DNA of 64,000 bases from Siphonodentalium dalli (taxonomy: Eukaryota > Mollusca > Scaphopoda > Gadilida > Siphonodentaliidae). Made by a program: the position numbers and the translations under genes. Positions 39,401-52,000 of this stretch are shown here, in pieces; the stretch's first letter is position 1; every line of letters starts with the position of its first letter. The stretch is taken from positions 106,475,319-106,539,318 of the forward strand of contig CP136066.1 of assembly GCA_032622095.1 (NCBI GenBank), written 5' to 3'. The notes beneath the pieces are model-generated. The model was not told the origin of the DNA, did not search any database, and worked only from the letters and a program-made list of their open reading frames with translations.

Positions 39401-39592
39401 ATTGTCCGCGTTTTCTCCGAGGAGTTATCTCCCTTTATCTGAAAAAATGTCATTTTATTATCTCGGAAATTATAAGCAGCAGAGCATCGAAAATTGGACC
39501 GTATGCACACCTCGATATGCCCTACTGCCCACGGGCATCAAAACTTGTGTCCGCGCTTTTCCTGAGGAGTTACCGCCCATAAATAGGCAAAC
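30421..39592. repeat. Tandem array of a 1729-bp unit, 5.3 copies
   Basis: Copies start at 30421, 32150, 33879, 35609, 37338 and 39067. Lengths are 1729, 1729, 1730, 1729 and 1729, and the last is cut after 526 bases at 39592. Each begins TTATACTTCCATGGTGTAAC, where ATACTTCC...GGAAGTAT forms a short hairpin. Copies differ by only a few bases. Copy 1 alone has CCACGAGTAG (others CCAGGAGTAG) and GCCCTCCAAC (others GCCCTCAAAC). Copies 2 and 3 share CCGTTGTAAAC where 1, 4 and 5 have CCGTTGGAAAC. Copy 3 has one extra A near 34560. The 60-123 residue open frames, repeated once per unit on both strands, show no domain and overlap heavily, so I do not call them genes. Confidence 0.95.
31167..32020. 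repeat. Internal sub-repeats of the 1729-bp unit (shown for copy 1)
   Basis: GGGCCCTCCAACTTTGCAAT (31212) recurs 294 bases later (31506), in degraded form as GGCCGTCCAATTTTAAATTT near 31801, and again near 31961. CAGATGAAACTT-type segments recur at 31417 and 31711, with a relative near 31866. The first two sub-units are nearly identical over about 290 bases; the others are diverged and shorter. Confidence 0.85.
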
Positions 39593-39616
39593 ACTATACA
39601 CCAGGATGAATAAACC

Positions 39617-39620
<4 letters not shown>

Positions 39621-39653
<33 letters not shown>
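39621..39653. repeat. 33-base T run beside the end of the array
   Basis: A T homopolymer starts 28 bases after the truncated sixth copy. It could be the poly-A tail of a minus-strand retroposed sequence, but no retroelement body was recognised. Confidence 0.8.
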
Positions 39654-39657
<4 letters not shown>

Positions 39658-39791
39658 GTACAGAGCTCTAATTTTTTTATTGCATATTCCGAATTGGACT
39701 AGAGATTAGGACTCGAATATACTGCTTAAAAATGTTTTTACCCAGGGCTTTCCGTGTTACGGGGTACGGAATTATTGCAACTATTTTTCCC

Positions 39792-40592
39792 GCCAAATCC
39801 AAACCGGCTGGTTAAAGAGCAAGATAATGTCGTAGAATGTACATTGACATACTTTATGTACGTCCCAGAAGTTTGACGGCTATACTATAAATGTAACATG
39901 CCCAACGGAGAATGTGTGTCAGTGTGGGTTGAGACTTTAGGAAAATTCCACGAAAATTGCAAAGGGGTGAAAATTCAAACATCGAGATAATATTTTTTGA
40001 CGCGTACATCTGATGGCTAGTATTAACGCGCATCCAGAGGGCGATTTTCTAATTTTCAGATGGAACGGTTTACTCGTGACAACGCTATATATCATTAAAA
40101 TGTATACTTATGTAGTCTATCACTAGCCGATTTTTTAGCCCCAAATCCAAACGGGCTAATGTAGGAGCGAGTTTCACGCAGGAGCATGTAAGCCGGTATA
40201 CTGTTGGTATGCCTTCAAAATTTGACCGCTCTACTATAAACGCAACCTGCTCAAGAGAGTGTTTGTGTCGGGTGGGTTCAGATTTGGCAAATTCCACCGA
40301 AGATCACATGCGAAAAATTACTCCGAAAATCTGATATTGAGATAAAAACTTTTCGACGACTGGATGTGATAAGTAGTATCTAAACGCAAGATTAGTAAAC
40401 TTTTTAATGATTTAGATTGGACGGTTTAACCCTGGTAGAGTATAACGTTGTAACGGGTGATATATATTACTCAAATTCAAACCCTCTCTTCAAGACGCAA
40501 ATTCAAACGGACTTATCAAGAAGCAAGGCAAATGCATGAACATGCTCACCGATATACTATATAGGTATGTCCGCTCTACTATAAAAGTAACA
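39792..40592. repeat. Tandem units of about 350 bp, 2.3 diverged copies
   Basis: CCAAATCCAAACCGGCT (39793), CCAAATCCAAACGGGCT (40141) and CAAATTCAAACGG (about 40498) start successive units. Each is followed by GCTCTACTATAAA-type and AAATTCCAC-type segments in the same order. The third copy breaks off where the next repeat family starts. Confidence 0.8.
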
Positions 40593-40597
40593 TATTG

Positions 40598-40882
40598 TCA
40601 CGATTTGACCTGTCCAAAACACTCCCCGGACAAAAGTTTTCCTAGGTATCAAATTTCGTCGAAATCCATTCGTTTTACCCGATTTGACCTTGAACTGACC
40701 ATTTATAAGGTCAATGTCAGGTCGGGGTCACGACCTGACCCCCCCCCCCAAAAGACTCCCCGGACAAAAGTACCCCTAGGTATCAAATTTCGTGGAAATC
40801 CGTCTGTTTTACCCGATTTGACCTTCGATTGACCATTTTGAAGACCAAGGTCAGGTCGGGATGGGATGGGATGGGATGGGAT
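40598..40882. repeat. (GACCTTGA)-type tandem units ending in (GGGAT)n
   Basis: Two units of about 130 bases have CCCGATTTGACCTTGAACTG, TATCAAATTTCGTCGAAATC and CCGGACAAAAGT, as at 25598-26110. A GGGAT run follows at about 40857-40882. Confidence 0.8.
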
Positions 40883-40965
40883 GGAATACCATGGAAGTAT
40901 ATCTGATTCCATGGAATCTGACCTCTAGTTTTATTTGTATTTATAACAGACTGTATTAAAGATGA

Positions 40966-41429
40966 ATAATCCGATTAAGCGCCCCTCAAATACTATTTAT
41001 TTGGAGTCGCGGGGGGAGGGGGTCGAGGAACCCACGTATCAAAGCTATCAAGTTATTAGATATAGATATAGATTCTATTATTTTTCACCATCGAGACTTA
41101 ATAGTGGCCCAGAAAAAAGTCGACGATCTCGGACCAAATTGCCGATGCAGGTGGATAACTCTAAAATCAAGAGGCTCAGCCATTATAGTGTTGATAATTT
41201 ATAAGACCAAACTTCGTCGAACAACATGTTGATTAATAACACGTTTCGGGCGATTTTGTACTATAGTTAAAAATTGACAGTGGTTAGTATTGATTTTGGG
41301 TAATTGACAGTGGTTAGTATTGATTTTGGGTAATTGATAACTTAAGCGGCATTTCTAAAATTGTTGTCGTTGTTGTTGTTGGAATCTGATTATATGGGGA
41401 CCATAAAATTGGATTGAGTTCTTTTATAT
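40966..41429. mobile_element. Family X, degraded copy 3
   Basis: GGTCGAGGAACCCA, AAGTTATTAGATAT, GTGGATAACTCTAAAATCAA and the inverse of CCAACAACAACAATCC match 17573-18041 in order. The inverted arms are heavily decayed. Near 41280 a TTGACAGTGGTTAGTATTGA unit is duplicated. Confidence 0.6.
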
Positions 41430-41883
41430 ACGGTACTTTAGCCAAACTGCTAAGGTACGTGCCGTAGATCTATGCGCCGCTTGCATGACCGTCATTTGTC
41501 GATCACGTCAAATGCGCCCGTTCGTCACAACAATAGCAGCGCCCGAGCGCTGATTTATTCAACGCCGATTCCACGGGCACATGTATGCTCAATGGAATTC
41601 GAGCGCTTTCAGACAACACGAGATAATTGCGGATTTGAATCCACGTAGGATGGTCCATTTCCAAAATCTAAATCACGTGGCTGGATATAGTATTACTGTA
41701 AAGTATGGACCCGAAAGAGACTATATAGACGAAATACCATTACAAAACGATTTGTGCATGGCTCAAGGGCTGTCCAGACCAGATGAAGTCACGTTCATAA
41801 TATACGAAATAAAGATTCATTATTCAAAACACAATTATAGTCAATTATGTCTGTATAATCGCCTGGCATGTGAATCAAAATAT
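41430..41883. other. Stretch with an unassigned 124-residue open frame
   Basis: An open frame at 41581-41955 (+) gives 124 residues with no domain, signal peptide or membrane segment that I can recognise. It runs into the left arm of the fold-back. The upstream 100 bases are GC-richer than the surroundings. It could be a remnant exon or chance; I favour chance. Confidence 0.25.
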
Positions 41884-43329
41884 AGGCCTACGGTACTCTA
41901 TAGTCTGGTCGATAAACTCAAATTTTATGGTCAACCTAGAAAAAATTTGGACTAAGTTGGTTTTTATATCACTTTGAAGAGGAAGCTCTCCTCTATAACA
42001 TATCCAAAATCCGCTAAAATCCGCTTTGAGCAATTTTTGTAATTCAAGATGGCGTCCAATATGGCTGCCATTTTCCTATAAGTCAGCTCGATGCAATTAT
42101 AGTGAGAACATCTTGTCATATGTATACACTTGTATACATTTTTGTGAAGCTATGACATAACGCCATCTTTATGTGCCAAAATTGAAACTTCCCGTCTAAG
42201 ATGGCCACCAAAATGGCTACCAGAAGTGGAATTTATACGTTTTTACTAATACTTTTAAGATAAGTTTCTGAGGTTTTGAACTGGTTGAGAATTGTAACTT
42301 TATCTTGTATATAGCATGTTAACTGACCATTGGAGCAATGATATATGCTGTTCGTGGGGGTCCACACCCTTCCGATCACTCAAAAATTCGATTTTACAAA
42401 ACGCGGTATAACATTTTACAAAAGATCACCTTTGGGATTCTGGTCACATTTCACCAAGACGTGGGACGAACAGTGCAATGTAAGTGATCCATTCTATACC
42501 TTATTGATATTCGAACCCAATGGTACCAAAATTGTCACTTTGGCTCAAAATGGCTGTCAAAATGGCCGCCAAAATATGGAAAAATGTTAATTATTATCCC
42601 AACGTGCCATGCAACCACTTACAATTTATGGTGATGTACATAAATGCCTATTCCGTATTATATACATTGAATACCAACATTTCTTATGCACCTTTATTAA
42701 TTTTTACTATTTAACATTCTGAAATTACCAGAATTATGGGATTTTTCTATCACAAACAGCATCAAACTCTGCTAAAAAATCACCATCTTTAGTATCAAAG
42801 GTTCTTTTTATTTTGATATGCCTCAAATATGGCATAGTGTTGTGTTTTAGACAATATTACTCAAGATTACATGCAAAATGCCAACCAAATTTAGTAAAAA
42901 GTTTATATTCCGAACATTATTCTCGGCTGTTCCGAAATTGTAGCAAATTGTGACTCACTTGGTTATTAAACATGCTACTTAATCAATGGACAACTTAATC
43001 TTATATTATGGTTGTCCCAAATTTTTTTTATTATGGTTGTCCCAAAACCTTATGGGGCACGATAAATTAATTTTAAGGGATGCAGTATGAATTTTGCCGA
43101 ACACCTATTTTGGGATTATGTCCATGTTTTTTACGGAAACGGACGGAACGTTGAACCTGAACTGACAGGTATCATATTATGTGGCTACTCTGGCCCATTA
43201 GCATAAACAACTTATGAACTATTGTCAGGAAAACCGTTTTATTCACATTGCATATAAAACGCAATTAATGTGGAGAACACTCTGATATTACCTCTATCGA
43301 TTAACATATCCTTGAGTTATTGTGGAAAG

Positions 43330-45540
43330 TGATAGTCACACAAAGGTGCACCAGTACAAATCACACATGAGCATGCAGTCACTCCATTTATACATACATG
43401 AATACCACGTAAATGGCCATGTGCCACTCGCTGTATAGACATACACCTCACCCATTACCATACAGCCACAATTGGGTTTACCCACACCAACGCATGGCCA
43501 TATAGCCGTGAATAACATTGCAGACACACCAGGTATACTCCCACACCTCACATGACCTGTATACATATTCACTACATACATGAACACAAAGTAACCTCTT
43601 GTATACCTATTCACCTAACCATAGGCCATACAGTCTATCCATGTATATGTATTTGCCACATGCATAGCTATACAGCCACTAAATATATACATGTACGCCT
43701 AACCGATTACCATACAGTCACTCCATACCTGTTCGCTACATCCATTGTCATATATTACTTCTTGTATATCTATTGCCTCACCAGTGGTCATACAGTCTCA
43801 CTCCCTGTATATATACATATTTGCGACACCCATGACCATATAGCCACTCAAGATATACATATACACCCAACCCAAAACCATAGAGTCACTCTAGGTATAT
43901 ACATAATAACCTCACAAAAGTGGCATTACAGCCCTTCTAGATATATCAATGTCTCGTACCGCGCATACGGCCATTCATACACTCCAGACTTGCATATACA
44001 CCTGACCCATGACATTTCAGCTTCTCGCTGTATACGCATAAACAACAGCCGTGATCATAGTCACTCCTTGTATATCAATTCACCCCACCATTAATTTTGT
44101 CATACTGTCAATCCCCATATACCTATGTACATATTGGCCGTGCCATGGCCATGTAGTCACTCGTGATATACATATACACCTCACCCATGACCACAGCGTC
44201 ACTCCATGTGTGTATATATACCTCACCAATGGCCATACAACCCTTTTAGATATACCAATACCCCGCACACACGGCCATTCGTACACGTCAGACTTGCATA
44301 TACAGCTCAATCGTGACATTTCAGCTTCTCGCTGTATACGCATAAACAACAGTCGTGATCATAGTCACTCCTTGTATATCAATTCACCCCACCATTAATT
44401 TTGTCATACTGTCAATCCCCATATACCTATGTACATATTGGCCGTGCCATGGCCATGTAGTCACTCGTGATATACATATACACCTCACCATGACCACAAC
44501 GTCACTCCAGGTGTGTATATATACCTCACCAATGGTCTTACAACCCTTTTAGATATACCAATACCCCGCACACACGGCCATTCGTACACTTCAGACTTGT
44601 ATATACAGCTCAATCGTGACAATTCAGCCACTCGCTGTATACATATACACCCTCTCCACGAGCATTCAGCTAGTTAATGTATGATTGTACACACCACCGA
44701 TGACAATACAATAGTACATATTAACATATACATCCCATCCATCACCATGAGGTTGCCAATGGCCATCAAATTGTACTCCAGGTATGCATATACACTTCAA
44801 CAATGACCGTGCAGTCATTCCATGTACACATATACACATTGCCCATAACCACACAACCACACCCTATTTATACATACACCCATCCATTACCATACATCCA
44901 ACACCCGCCCATGACAATACATCCACCCAATGTACATATGTACAGCCCACCACTGACCACACAGTCACTCCATGTATACATACAGGACAGTGTAGCTGCT
45001 CTCGTTATGACCATACACCACTTCAATGACCAGATAGCCACTCGCTGTAAACATGTTCACCTCACACATCAGCATACAGCTACTCCTTATATACCTATAT
45101 TGATTGATTGATTGGGGTTTATTGTCGCTTTAGTCACTAAGGCCATATCACGATATTGCCAGTTTTAGTGGTGGAGGAAATCCGCACACTTGCGACTAAT
45201 CTAACAGTGATTTCAATGGCTGGTAAACTCGTCAACCATGTGCGGCAAACCACCGGCCATCGGCGAGTAACTGGTAACTCCACCAGATAAAGATTTCGAG
45301 TTACAAAGTCCACGATGGAAACATGTGGATTTGAACCCTAATCGCCAGCGCTGGAGGGCGAAACGGCTTGGAGTTGTACCCCTAACCGATTGAGCCACCG
45401 AGGCCCCTTATATACCTATACATCTCACTATGGACATCCCATCCATGGCCATATAGTCACACATTGTATAACTATTCACACCATTCATGAATACAATAAG
45501 TCCATGTATACCTACTCACATCGCCTATAACCAGACAGTC
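43330..45540. repeat. Degenerate minisatellite of about 43-46 bp with a 304-bp higher-order repeat
   Basis: ACCCATGACCATACAGTCAC and GTATATACATATACACCTCA alternate throughout at about 43-46 base spacing. A higher-order unit of 304 bases is nearly identical at 43987-44290 and 44291-44593, with a third beginning at 44594. The long open frames here (for example 180 residues at 43552-44094) are rich in H, T, Y and I and follow the repeat. Confidence 0.85.
45100..45405 (-). mobile_element. tRNA-derived SINE with a (CAAT)n tail and a 15-bp target duplication
   Basis: Read on the minus strand, the head carries an A box TGGCTCAATCGG (45386-45397) and a B box GGTTCAAATCC (45327-45337). The body ends in a (CAAT)n tail (plus strand ATTGATTGATTG, 45099-45112). 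CCTTATATACCTATA is directly repeated at 45085-45099 and 45406-45420 without mismatch. The insertion splits the minisatellite, so it is younger than the fold-back loop. Propagation by a LINE partner is expected for this class, but none is visible here. Confidence 0.9.
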
Positions 45541-46895
45541 AACAGACATACCCACTGTATTAAGTTGATCAATGTTGATGCTAATGGACCAGAATAGCCA
45601 CATAATATGATCCATCTCAGTTCGGTTTCAACGTTCTGCCCATTTCCGTTCAAAAACAAGGAAGTTTTAGACAAAATCCGTATTGCATTCATCAAAATGA
45701 ATTTGTCATGACTCGTATGGTACCGGGACAATCAGAATAGAACATTTAGTTAATTAAGTAGCACATGAGTCACAATTGATTATGTATACATATACACCAC
45801 GTATATACACATATGTATATGTATATCATAATGTTTACCAAACTTGGTTGCCATTTTGGAAGCCATCTTGAGTAATTTTGTCTAAAACAACTCAGTGTGA
45901 CACATGTAACACATATCAAAACAATAAACATCTTTGATACCAAACATGGTTCCATTTTACTTTCAAAAAATGGCTCAAACCTGAACAGCCATTTTTTGCC
46001 GATTTTGATATCAGGATTGTGACAGAAAATTTCGAATAATTCTTGTAATTTCAGTGGTTAAAATAGTAACAAAATACCAAAGGTGCATCAGAAATGTTAG
46101 TACTCAAGCTATATAAGACATAATAGTCAACTGCATCACCATAACTTGTAAGCGGTTGCGTGGCACGCTGGGATAATAATTACCATTTCCCATATGTTGG
46201 CGGCCATTTTGGCAGCCATTTTGAGCCAAAGTGACAATTTTGGTACCATTGAGTTCGAATATCAATAAGATATAGAATGGATCAGTTACATTGCACAGTT
46301 TTTCCCACTTCTTGATGAAATATGATTAGAATCTTGGGGATCTTTTGTGAAATGTTATACCGCGTTTTGTAAAATCGAATTTTTGAGTGATCAGAAGGGG
46401 TGTGTACCTCACGAACAGCATATTTCATTGCCCCAATGGTCAGTTAACATGCTAAATACAAAATAAAGGTAAAATTCTCAACCAGTTCCAAACCACGGAA
46501 ACTTATCTTAAAGATATTATAAAAAAAAACGTAAAAATTCCACTTCCGGTCGCCATTTTAACGGCCATCTTGGACGGGGAGTTCCAATTTTGGCACATAA
46601 AGGTGGCGTTATGTCTTAGCTTCACAAAAATGTATACATGTGTATACATATGACAAGATGTTCTCACTATAATTGCATCAAGCTGACTTATATGAAAATG
46701 GCAGCCATCTTGGACGCCATCTTGAATTACAAAAAATGCTCAAAGCGGATTTTAGCGGATTTTGGATATGTTATGGAGGATATATTCTTCTTCAAAATGA
46801 TATACAAACCAACTTAGTCCAAATTTTTTCTAGGTCAAACCTTTTATCGACCAGACTATCTAGTCAAACTGCTAAAGTGCCGTATACGGTAGGCC

Positions 46896-47081
46896 TACTT
46901 TAGCAGTTTGAATAGAGTTTGGCTAAAGTGCCGTATGTACTTTAACAGTTCAGCTAAAGTGTCGTATACCGTATAGTATTACTATACGGTATACGGCACT
47001 TTAGCTGAACTGTTATTTCGATCTAAAGTACATATACGCATACGGCACTTTAGCCAAACTCTATTCAAACTGCTAAAGTAG
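46896..47081. mobile_element. Palindromic element, 186 bp, next to the fold-back
   Basis: CTACTTTAGCAGTTTGAATA at the left is inverted at the right end. The arms of about 90 bases meet at ATAGTATTACTAT near 46980. Each arm repeats GCTAAAGTGCCGTAT. Related sequence lies beside the left arm at 41440-41466. Confidence 0.8.
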
Positions 47082-48601
47082 GGGAGACCCGGGCAAAGCG
47101 GATCGCCCGGGCAAAGCCGATCACCTTTATTATTTCAATACTAGCAAATTATTCCGATTCTATCCGTATTTTAGAATAAGTTACTGTATATACGGATCTC
47201 TAGCCACGGCCTTTAAATTATCCTCACTCATTTACTTCCGGTGTCATAATTAGCATGAACTACTTCCGGTTTCTACAGTCCTCATAACTTCCGGTGCCGC
47301 GAAAATGGCGGCATTTATAAAAGCCTTCCTTTTTATAAAAGATTCGATGGTGCCGTCAAAGATTAGACCGCTCAGAGTTTTGGAGATTTCCTAAAATGTC
47401 ACCGGGCTAACCTTATTGGCACTTATGTAGGGTGATACCGAGACAAAACTCACGTCTTATCACGTAACTTGTAAATGTAAGTAAGTTGCAAGTCGCACAT
47501 GACCACAGCCTGGCACAGGACTCAGGAGTTTGTCAGAATGATAATAAATAATAATAATAATACATATATACAATACAAATAATAATAAATAGTAATATAC
47601 TAATAATAAATAGTAATAAAAGTATAGGAATGAATCAAGGGGATTAGTGATTTGACCTACAAATGTTTATTTATAAATTTTTTGCCTCGAAAATAGGAAA
47701 GCCAAAATGTTATCGTCATATCGATTGTACTACTTGTAGCGATCTTCAGACAGATTGCTATTTATGACTATTAATATTATACATCAATATGACCGCATGT
47801 GGCTGAAATTTAACTTCGCATTGACTACAGTCTTTCAGGTAGTAACGGGTCACAGGCAGTAACGGGTCAGTTGCTGTTTATCGTCGTGGCAAAAGTCACA
47901 GATGCACTTGATCTCCCAAAATCCTGTTGATTCTTGAGAATGAATATGTGTTGGAGATCATGTGCAATTTGTGGCGAGTTCTGACGGTAATTTCCGATTT
48001 AATTCAATTTTTCTGACGGACAGTGGAAACGCATTGGAGGAAAGTAGGTCAACAAAATATGTCAAGTTGCAGATCGGCTGCTGCCAATACAAAACAGAAT
48101 AAAGTACACCCAAACTAAGCACTGTAAAATATTAACAAATTATTTATTTTTCAACTCCCAGAGCCCCACAAAAGTTAAATTTGTCTTATTGTGTAAACAA
48201 TCTAAACATTTAATTTGTTTCGACCTACTTCCGTTGTCAATAGCGGGTCACATGCTTTTGTTGACAGTCGATCGCACGTGCTATCACGGAATGGATAAAA
48301 ACATGTCAATTGAATTCTAATGATTAGCATACGTTGGAAATAATAAAACATAGTAACATTTCATGCCTTCATTGACAATTTAAGACATAATATAGGTTGA
48401 AATTGTTCTCATAGTTTAATTTTCCAACCAGAATTGAATGAAGAGTGAATATTTTTTTAGAGCAACACTGAGAGCAACAGTCAAATATTTTGCAATGGTC
48501 GGTAAAATATTTAGATTGGAATGGCTATCAGTTGGAACATTTCTAACTATACAGGGTGCCAGGTTGAAAAATTCTAGCAGTTGGAATTCTTGAAGGACCT
48601 G

Positions 48602-48632
<31 letters not shown>

Positions 48633-49026
48633 TATCCAAGCCAAATTATTAACCCACCACTAGGGGTGTGGGAGGGACAGGGACGTCCAATTACCCCCCC
48701 CCCCCCCCCAATGTTGGGGAGGGGAGAGTCACTCCAACACCATACCTGTCACTACGTCCTTGAGGAGGGGTGCAAGGAGGGTGTGATTACCTGGATTCAG
48801 GAAGTTGGGTCTCGCCCAAGGGATGACCAGTGCCCATATGAATATGCTAAGGTGCATCCACCAAATGAAGTGCCCAAGCCATATAATCCTCCCCGAGAAA
48901 ACCACAAAATAAAAAAAATATATAAACACCAAATGATAATTTCGCGATTTCAATTGTTCTGTTATAAATTGATCTATTAGTACATTGCATTCTGTGTACA
49001 AACAGATAGTGTGCCATGTAACTGTT
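47082..49026. other. Intergenic stretch with homopolymers
   Basis: Contains two tandem GGGCAAAGC(C/G)GATC units (about 47091-47130), an AATAAT-rich simple repeat (47540-47620), AGTAACGGGTCA twice (47841-47870), a 29-base G run (48604-48632) and a 16-base C run (48694-48709). No gene was recognised. Confidence 0.5.
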
Positions 49027-52000
49027 TAGTGTGGTCGTCAGAGGGTTCGACCCGGAAGAAATTGGTATAGAAGCGGTTTTGGTGTTATTCGACGCGGGAG
49101 AATCTCGTGTATAACATATCCAAAATCCGCTAAAATCCGCTTTGGGCAAAATTCAGGATCCAACATGCCGTCCAACATGGCTGCCGTTAGTCAAAAGATA
49201 CTCTGACTGAGATTAATTCGATAACAGTGAGAACAAATGTTGTCATATGTATACAAATGTATACATTTTTGCAAAGGTAAAATGTTGTGCCACCTGTTTA
49301 TGGCAAAAATGGAACCCATCGTCCCAGATGGCGGCCTAAACTAGAACATTTGAAGTTTTTGCCTAATATCTTAAAGATCAATTCCTGTTGTTTGATAATG
49401 GTTCAGACTGGCGACATTGATTAGTCATATTCATGTTAATTCATCATTGGAGCAATGAAAGATACCATAAATGGGGTCCCAGACTCATCTACACCCTCAA
49501 AAATTCGATTTTACAGAACGCGGTATAAAATTCCACAAAACTCTCCATTGTGATTACAGTCATATATCAACAAGAAATGGACAGAACTGTACAATGTAAG
49601 TTGGGCATACCAATATCTATAAATACTCCAATTCAATGAAACCCAAATTGGCGCTTTGTCTCAAAATGGCGGTCAAAATATGGAAAATGGCGGATATTGA
49701 TCACAGTGTCATTCAATCCATTATAAGTAGTGGTTGATGAATAAAATTGACTAAATAAATACGAATGTATACCTCTTTATGATGCCATTATGCTAGCTCT
49801 ATGTAAAAACTTAAAAATCAGTACCAAAAATGGCTGCCAAAATGGCCACCCGATGTGAAAAATACTATTTTCTATCACTTCTGTTTATCACTTGTTGCTC
49901 TCTGAACTGGGAAACAATGGGTATATTCTTTCAATGATCGTGTCAACTGATCATTACAGCAATGACATTTCTAATAGATTAGATCATAGTTTACTCTGGT
50001 CCTTCACTAATAAGTTATAACGAATGTGGTATGAAATTTAACCAAAATCGACTTTGGGGTTCTGGTCACATTTGATATTTAGGGATGAACAGATCTTGTC
50101 TCCAAAATAATTGATCAAATAGACCAAATAGACAAAAAGAAACAATAAATTTTATCTAATATGGTTCCAAAACGAAAATGGTAGACTCTGCCCATCTTAT
50201 CACATAATGGAAGTTGTGAGTGGTGGATGCAGTTGATAGTTGGCTCATATACATGTATGTGGCTCATATACATCAAAACTATTTATTTTCAATCTTTTGG
50301 TGGCTTCCCGCGGGTTGACAAAATCTCGACTCATCAGTGCTATAATGTCGTATATCCATTTTGGCGGGAAATGAGTATTTGATACCATTCGAATCGTGAG
50401 AAAAAATCCAATCCGATGGGCCAAACTGTCCTTGCATTGGATGACAAATATTCGCACACACCAGTGAAGCAAATGTCGTATCTCCAGCGATCTTTACAAT
50501 TATTCGTGCTATGAGGTCGTATGTCCAACAGCAGCCAATCGGACGCTTCAGGTTGTCCACGTGACTTCTGTTTTGTGTTTGTGAATTCTAAAATGTGTGC
50601 TATATGGCAGTATCTCCATGTTAGTCACGTGATCATTTGGTGATTTAAATTTTGTGATTGTTCCACACATTTCTGTATGATGATGCACATGGGTGAATTT
50701 TCATAGTGTAGAATAGGCACTTTTTAGTTCATAGACACATGCGATTGCCACCATATTTAGCTTAATCTGCATTTATTAGCACAACTTCATTATAGCACGG
50801 AAACGAATCGTCGCTGGCATGTCATATCTCCAAACAAGCTATTGCTTTTTAAAAGAAAACGAGGGAATAAACAGAAAACAATATGTGGTTCAATGAACAG
50901 CTAATGTCAGTTTTCATTGGGATAAATACAACAATATGTCATGCTTTGTCAACATTAGGAGAAATGTTGTCTAAAAACTTCAACCTTCATTTTCTCGGAA
51001 AGTTGAAAATGTGGGTTACATTATAGCACTGATGCGACGAAATATTAACTATTCGGGCTCGGCCATCATTTTCAAGTTTCAAGCTGGAACTAAATGTAGC
51101 CCATGGATTCCCCATTCGACATGTAAGAAAAGTAGTTTTACTCTGATCTCTTCCCAGATATCAACTCTCCGGTAAATGGTGATCTCTTATGTTCTAGAAA
51201 ATACGTGTGCCAAACACATATATGTATGAAGAAACTATCCCCATACATTGTTTACACATCGACTCCGTAAGTATGTGGAGGTTTTCTTGGACAAGCGGGA
51301 TTTTCAAACCTCGAAACCGTCCGTACAAACAATAAAAGGAAATGACGTTGGATGTAGGTCTAGAGTACGTCGTCCGCATGAAATAGTTTTCGTGTCATTA
51401 ATTTGCACATATTTCGTGCTCTGATGAGCATGGATGAACGCCTTATGTGGCAGTTTGATTGTCTAACATCCGGAAAATAACATGTTCATTGTTCACATTT
51501 CTTAGACAAACATGTTGTTAATCACCATGTTCATGTGGCATTTCTATCCAATGACAACCTTGAAATGCCAGTTAATCAAGCTAAATGGTTGATACCTTTA
51601 CGCCTACGGGTCAGATCCAGCCGTGACGCACATTGTGTCTACATATCATTGATGAAATTCACTAAATGTGTAGAAGATATAGGTGCGTCTATATATGTAC
51701 TAGAATGTTTCTATCCACATGTATATACCCACAATCGCATGACACGGAATTGTCACATAAAGTGTGAAGGGTATACAATGTACGTGCGAATTTTCATTTT
51801 TCCTCTTGATATTGAAGAAAATAATTTTACTTTGAAACTCCCCAGCTCCGATAACCAACTTGCCCACCAATTAAATAAACCCCAGATTATTCGCTTTTCC
51901 CGCCTGTCCTTTTCACTTTCGCCAGCACCGGAAAACCTATTATAGCCTGATGCTTCCGGACTACCACCGATGCCCATATATTTGATGTTCCGAATAGTCG

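Larger units (their letters stand above)
41884..46897. mobile_element. 5-kb fold-back element with 1.3-kb arms
   Basis: The left arm (41884 to about 43217) is inverted in the right arm (about 45557 to 46897). Mirrored landmarks include AGGCCTAC at the edges, AAAAAATTTGGACTAAGTTG, CATATCCAAAATCCGCTAAA, GGTACCAAAATTGTCACTTT and ATCATATTATGTGGCTA. Arms are diverged by several percent with indels. The loop of about 2.3 kb is a minisatellite with a SINE inserted. Arms contain many AAGATGGCG/CGCCATCTT-like short motifs. No transposase is present and no target duplication was resolved. Arms are related to those at 49027-53255. Confidence 0.85.

Noticed and set aside
31031-39671. Sets of 60-123 residue open frames repeated every 1729 bases on both strands
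   Set aside because: They are identical because the DNA unit is copied, overlap on opposite strands, and show no domain, start context or third-position bias that I can see.
39597-39671. Retroposed gene with a poly-A tail at the T33 run
   Set aside because: No coding or SINE/LINE body can be read next to the tail on either strand.
43552-44094. 180-residue open frame, longest complete frame in the window
   Set aside because: It is a translation of the 43-46 bp minisatellite; composition (H, T, Y, I) follows the repeat, and the neighbouring frames do the same.
48604-48709. G29 and C16 runs as a structured regulatory element
   Set aside because: Homopolymers of this length are common slippage products and are often wrong in assemblies.
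51535-51945. 136-residue open frame in the loop of the second fold-back
   Set aside because: No recognisable family or splice context. Kept only as something to check in the fold-back finding.
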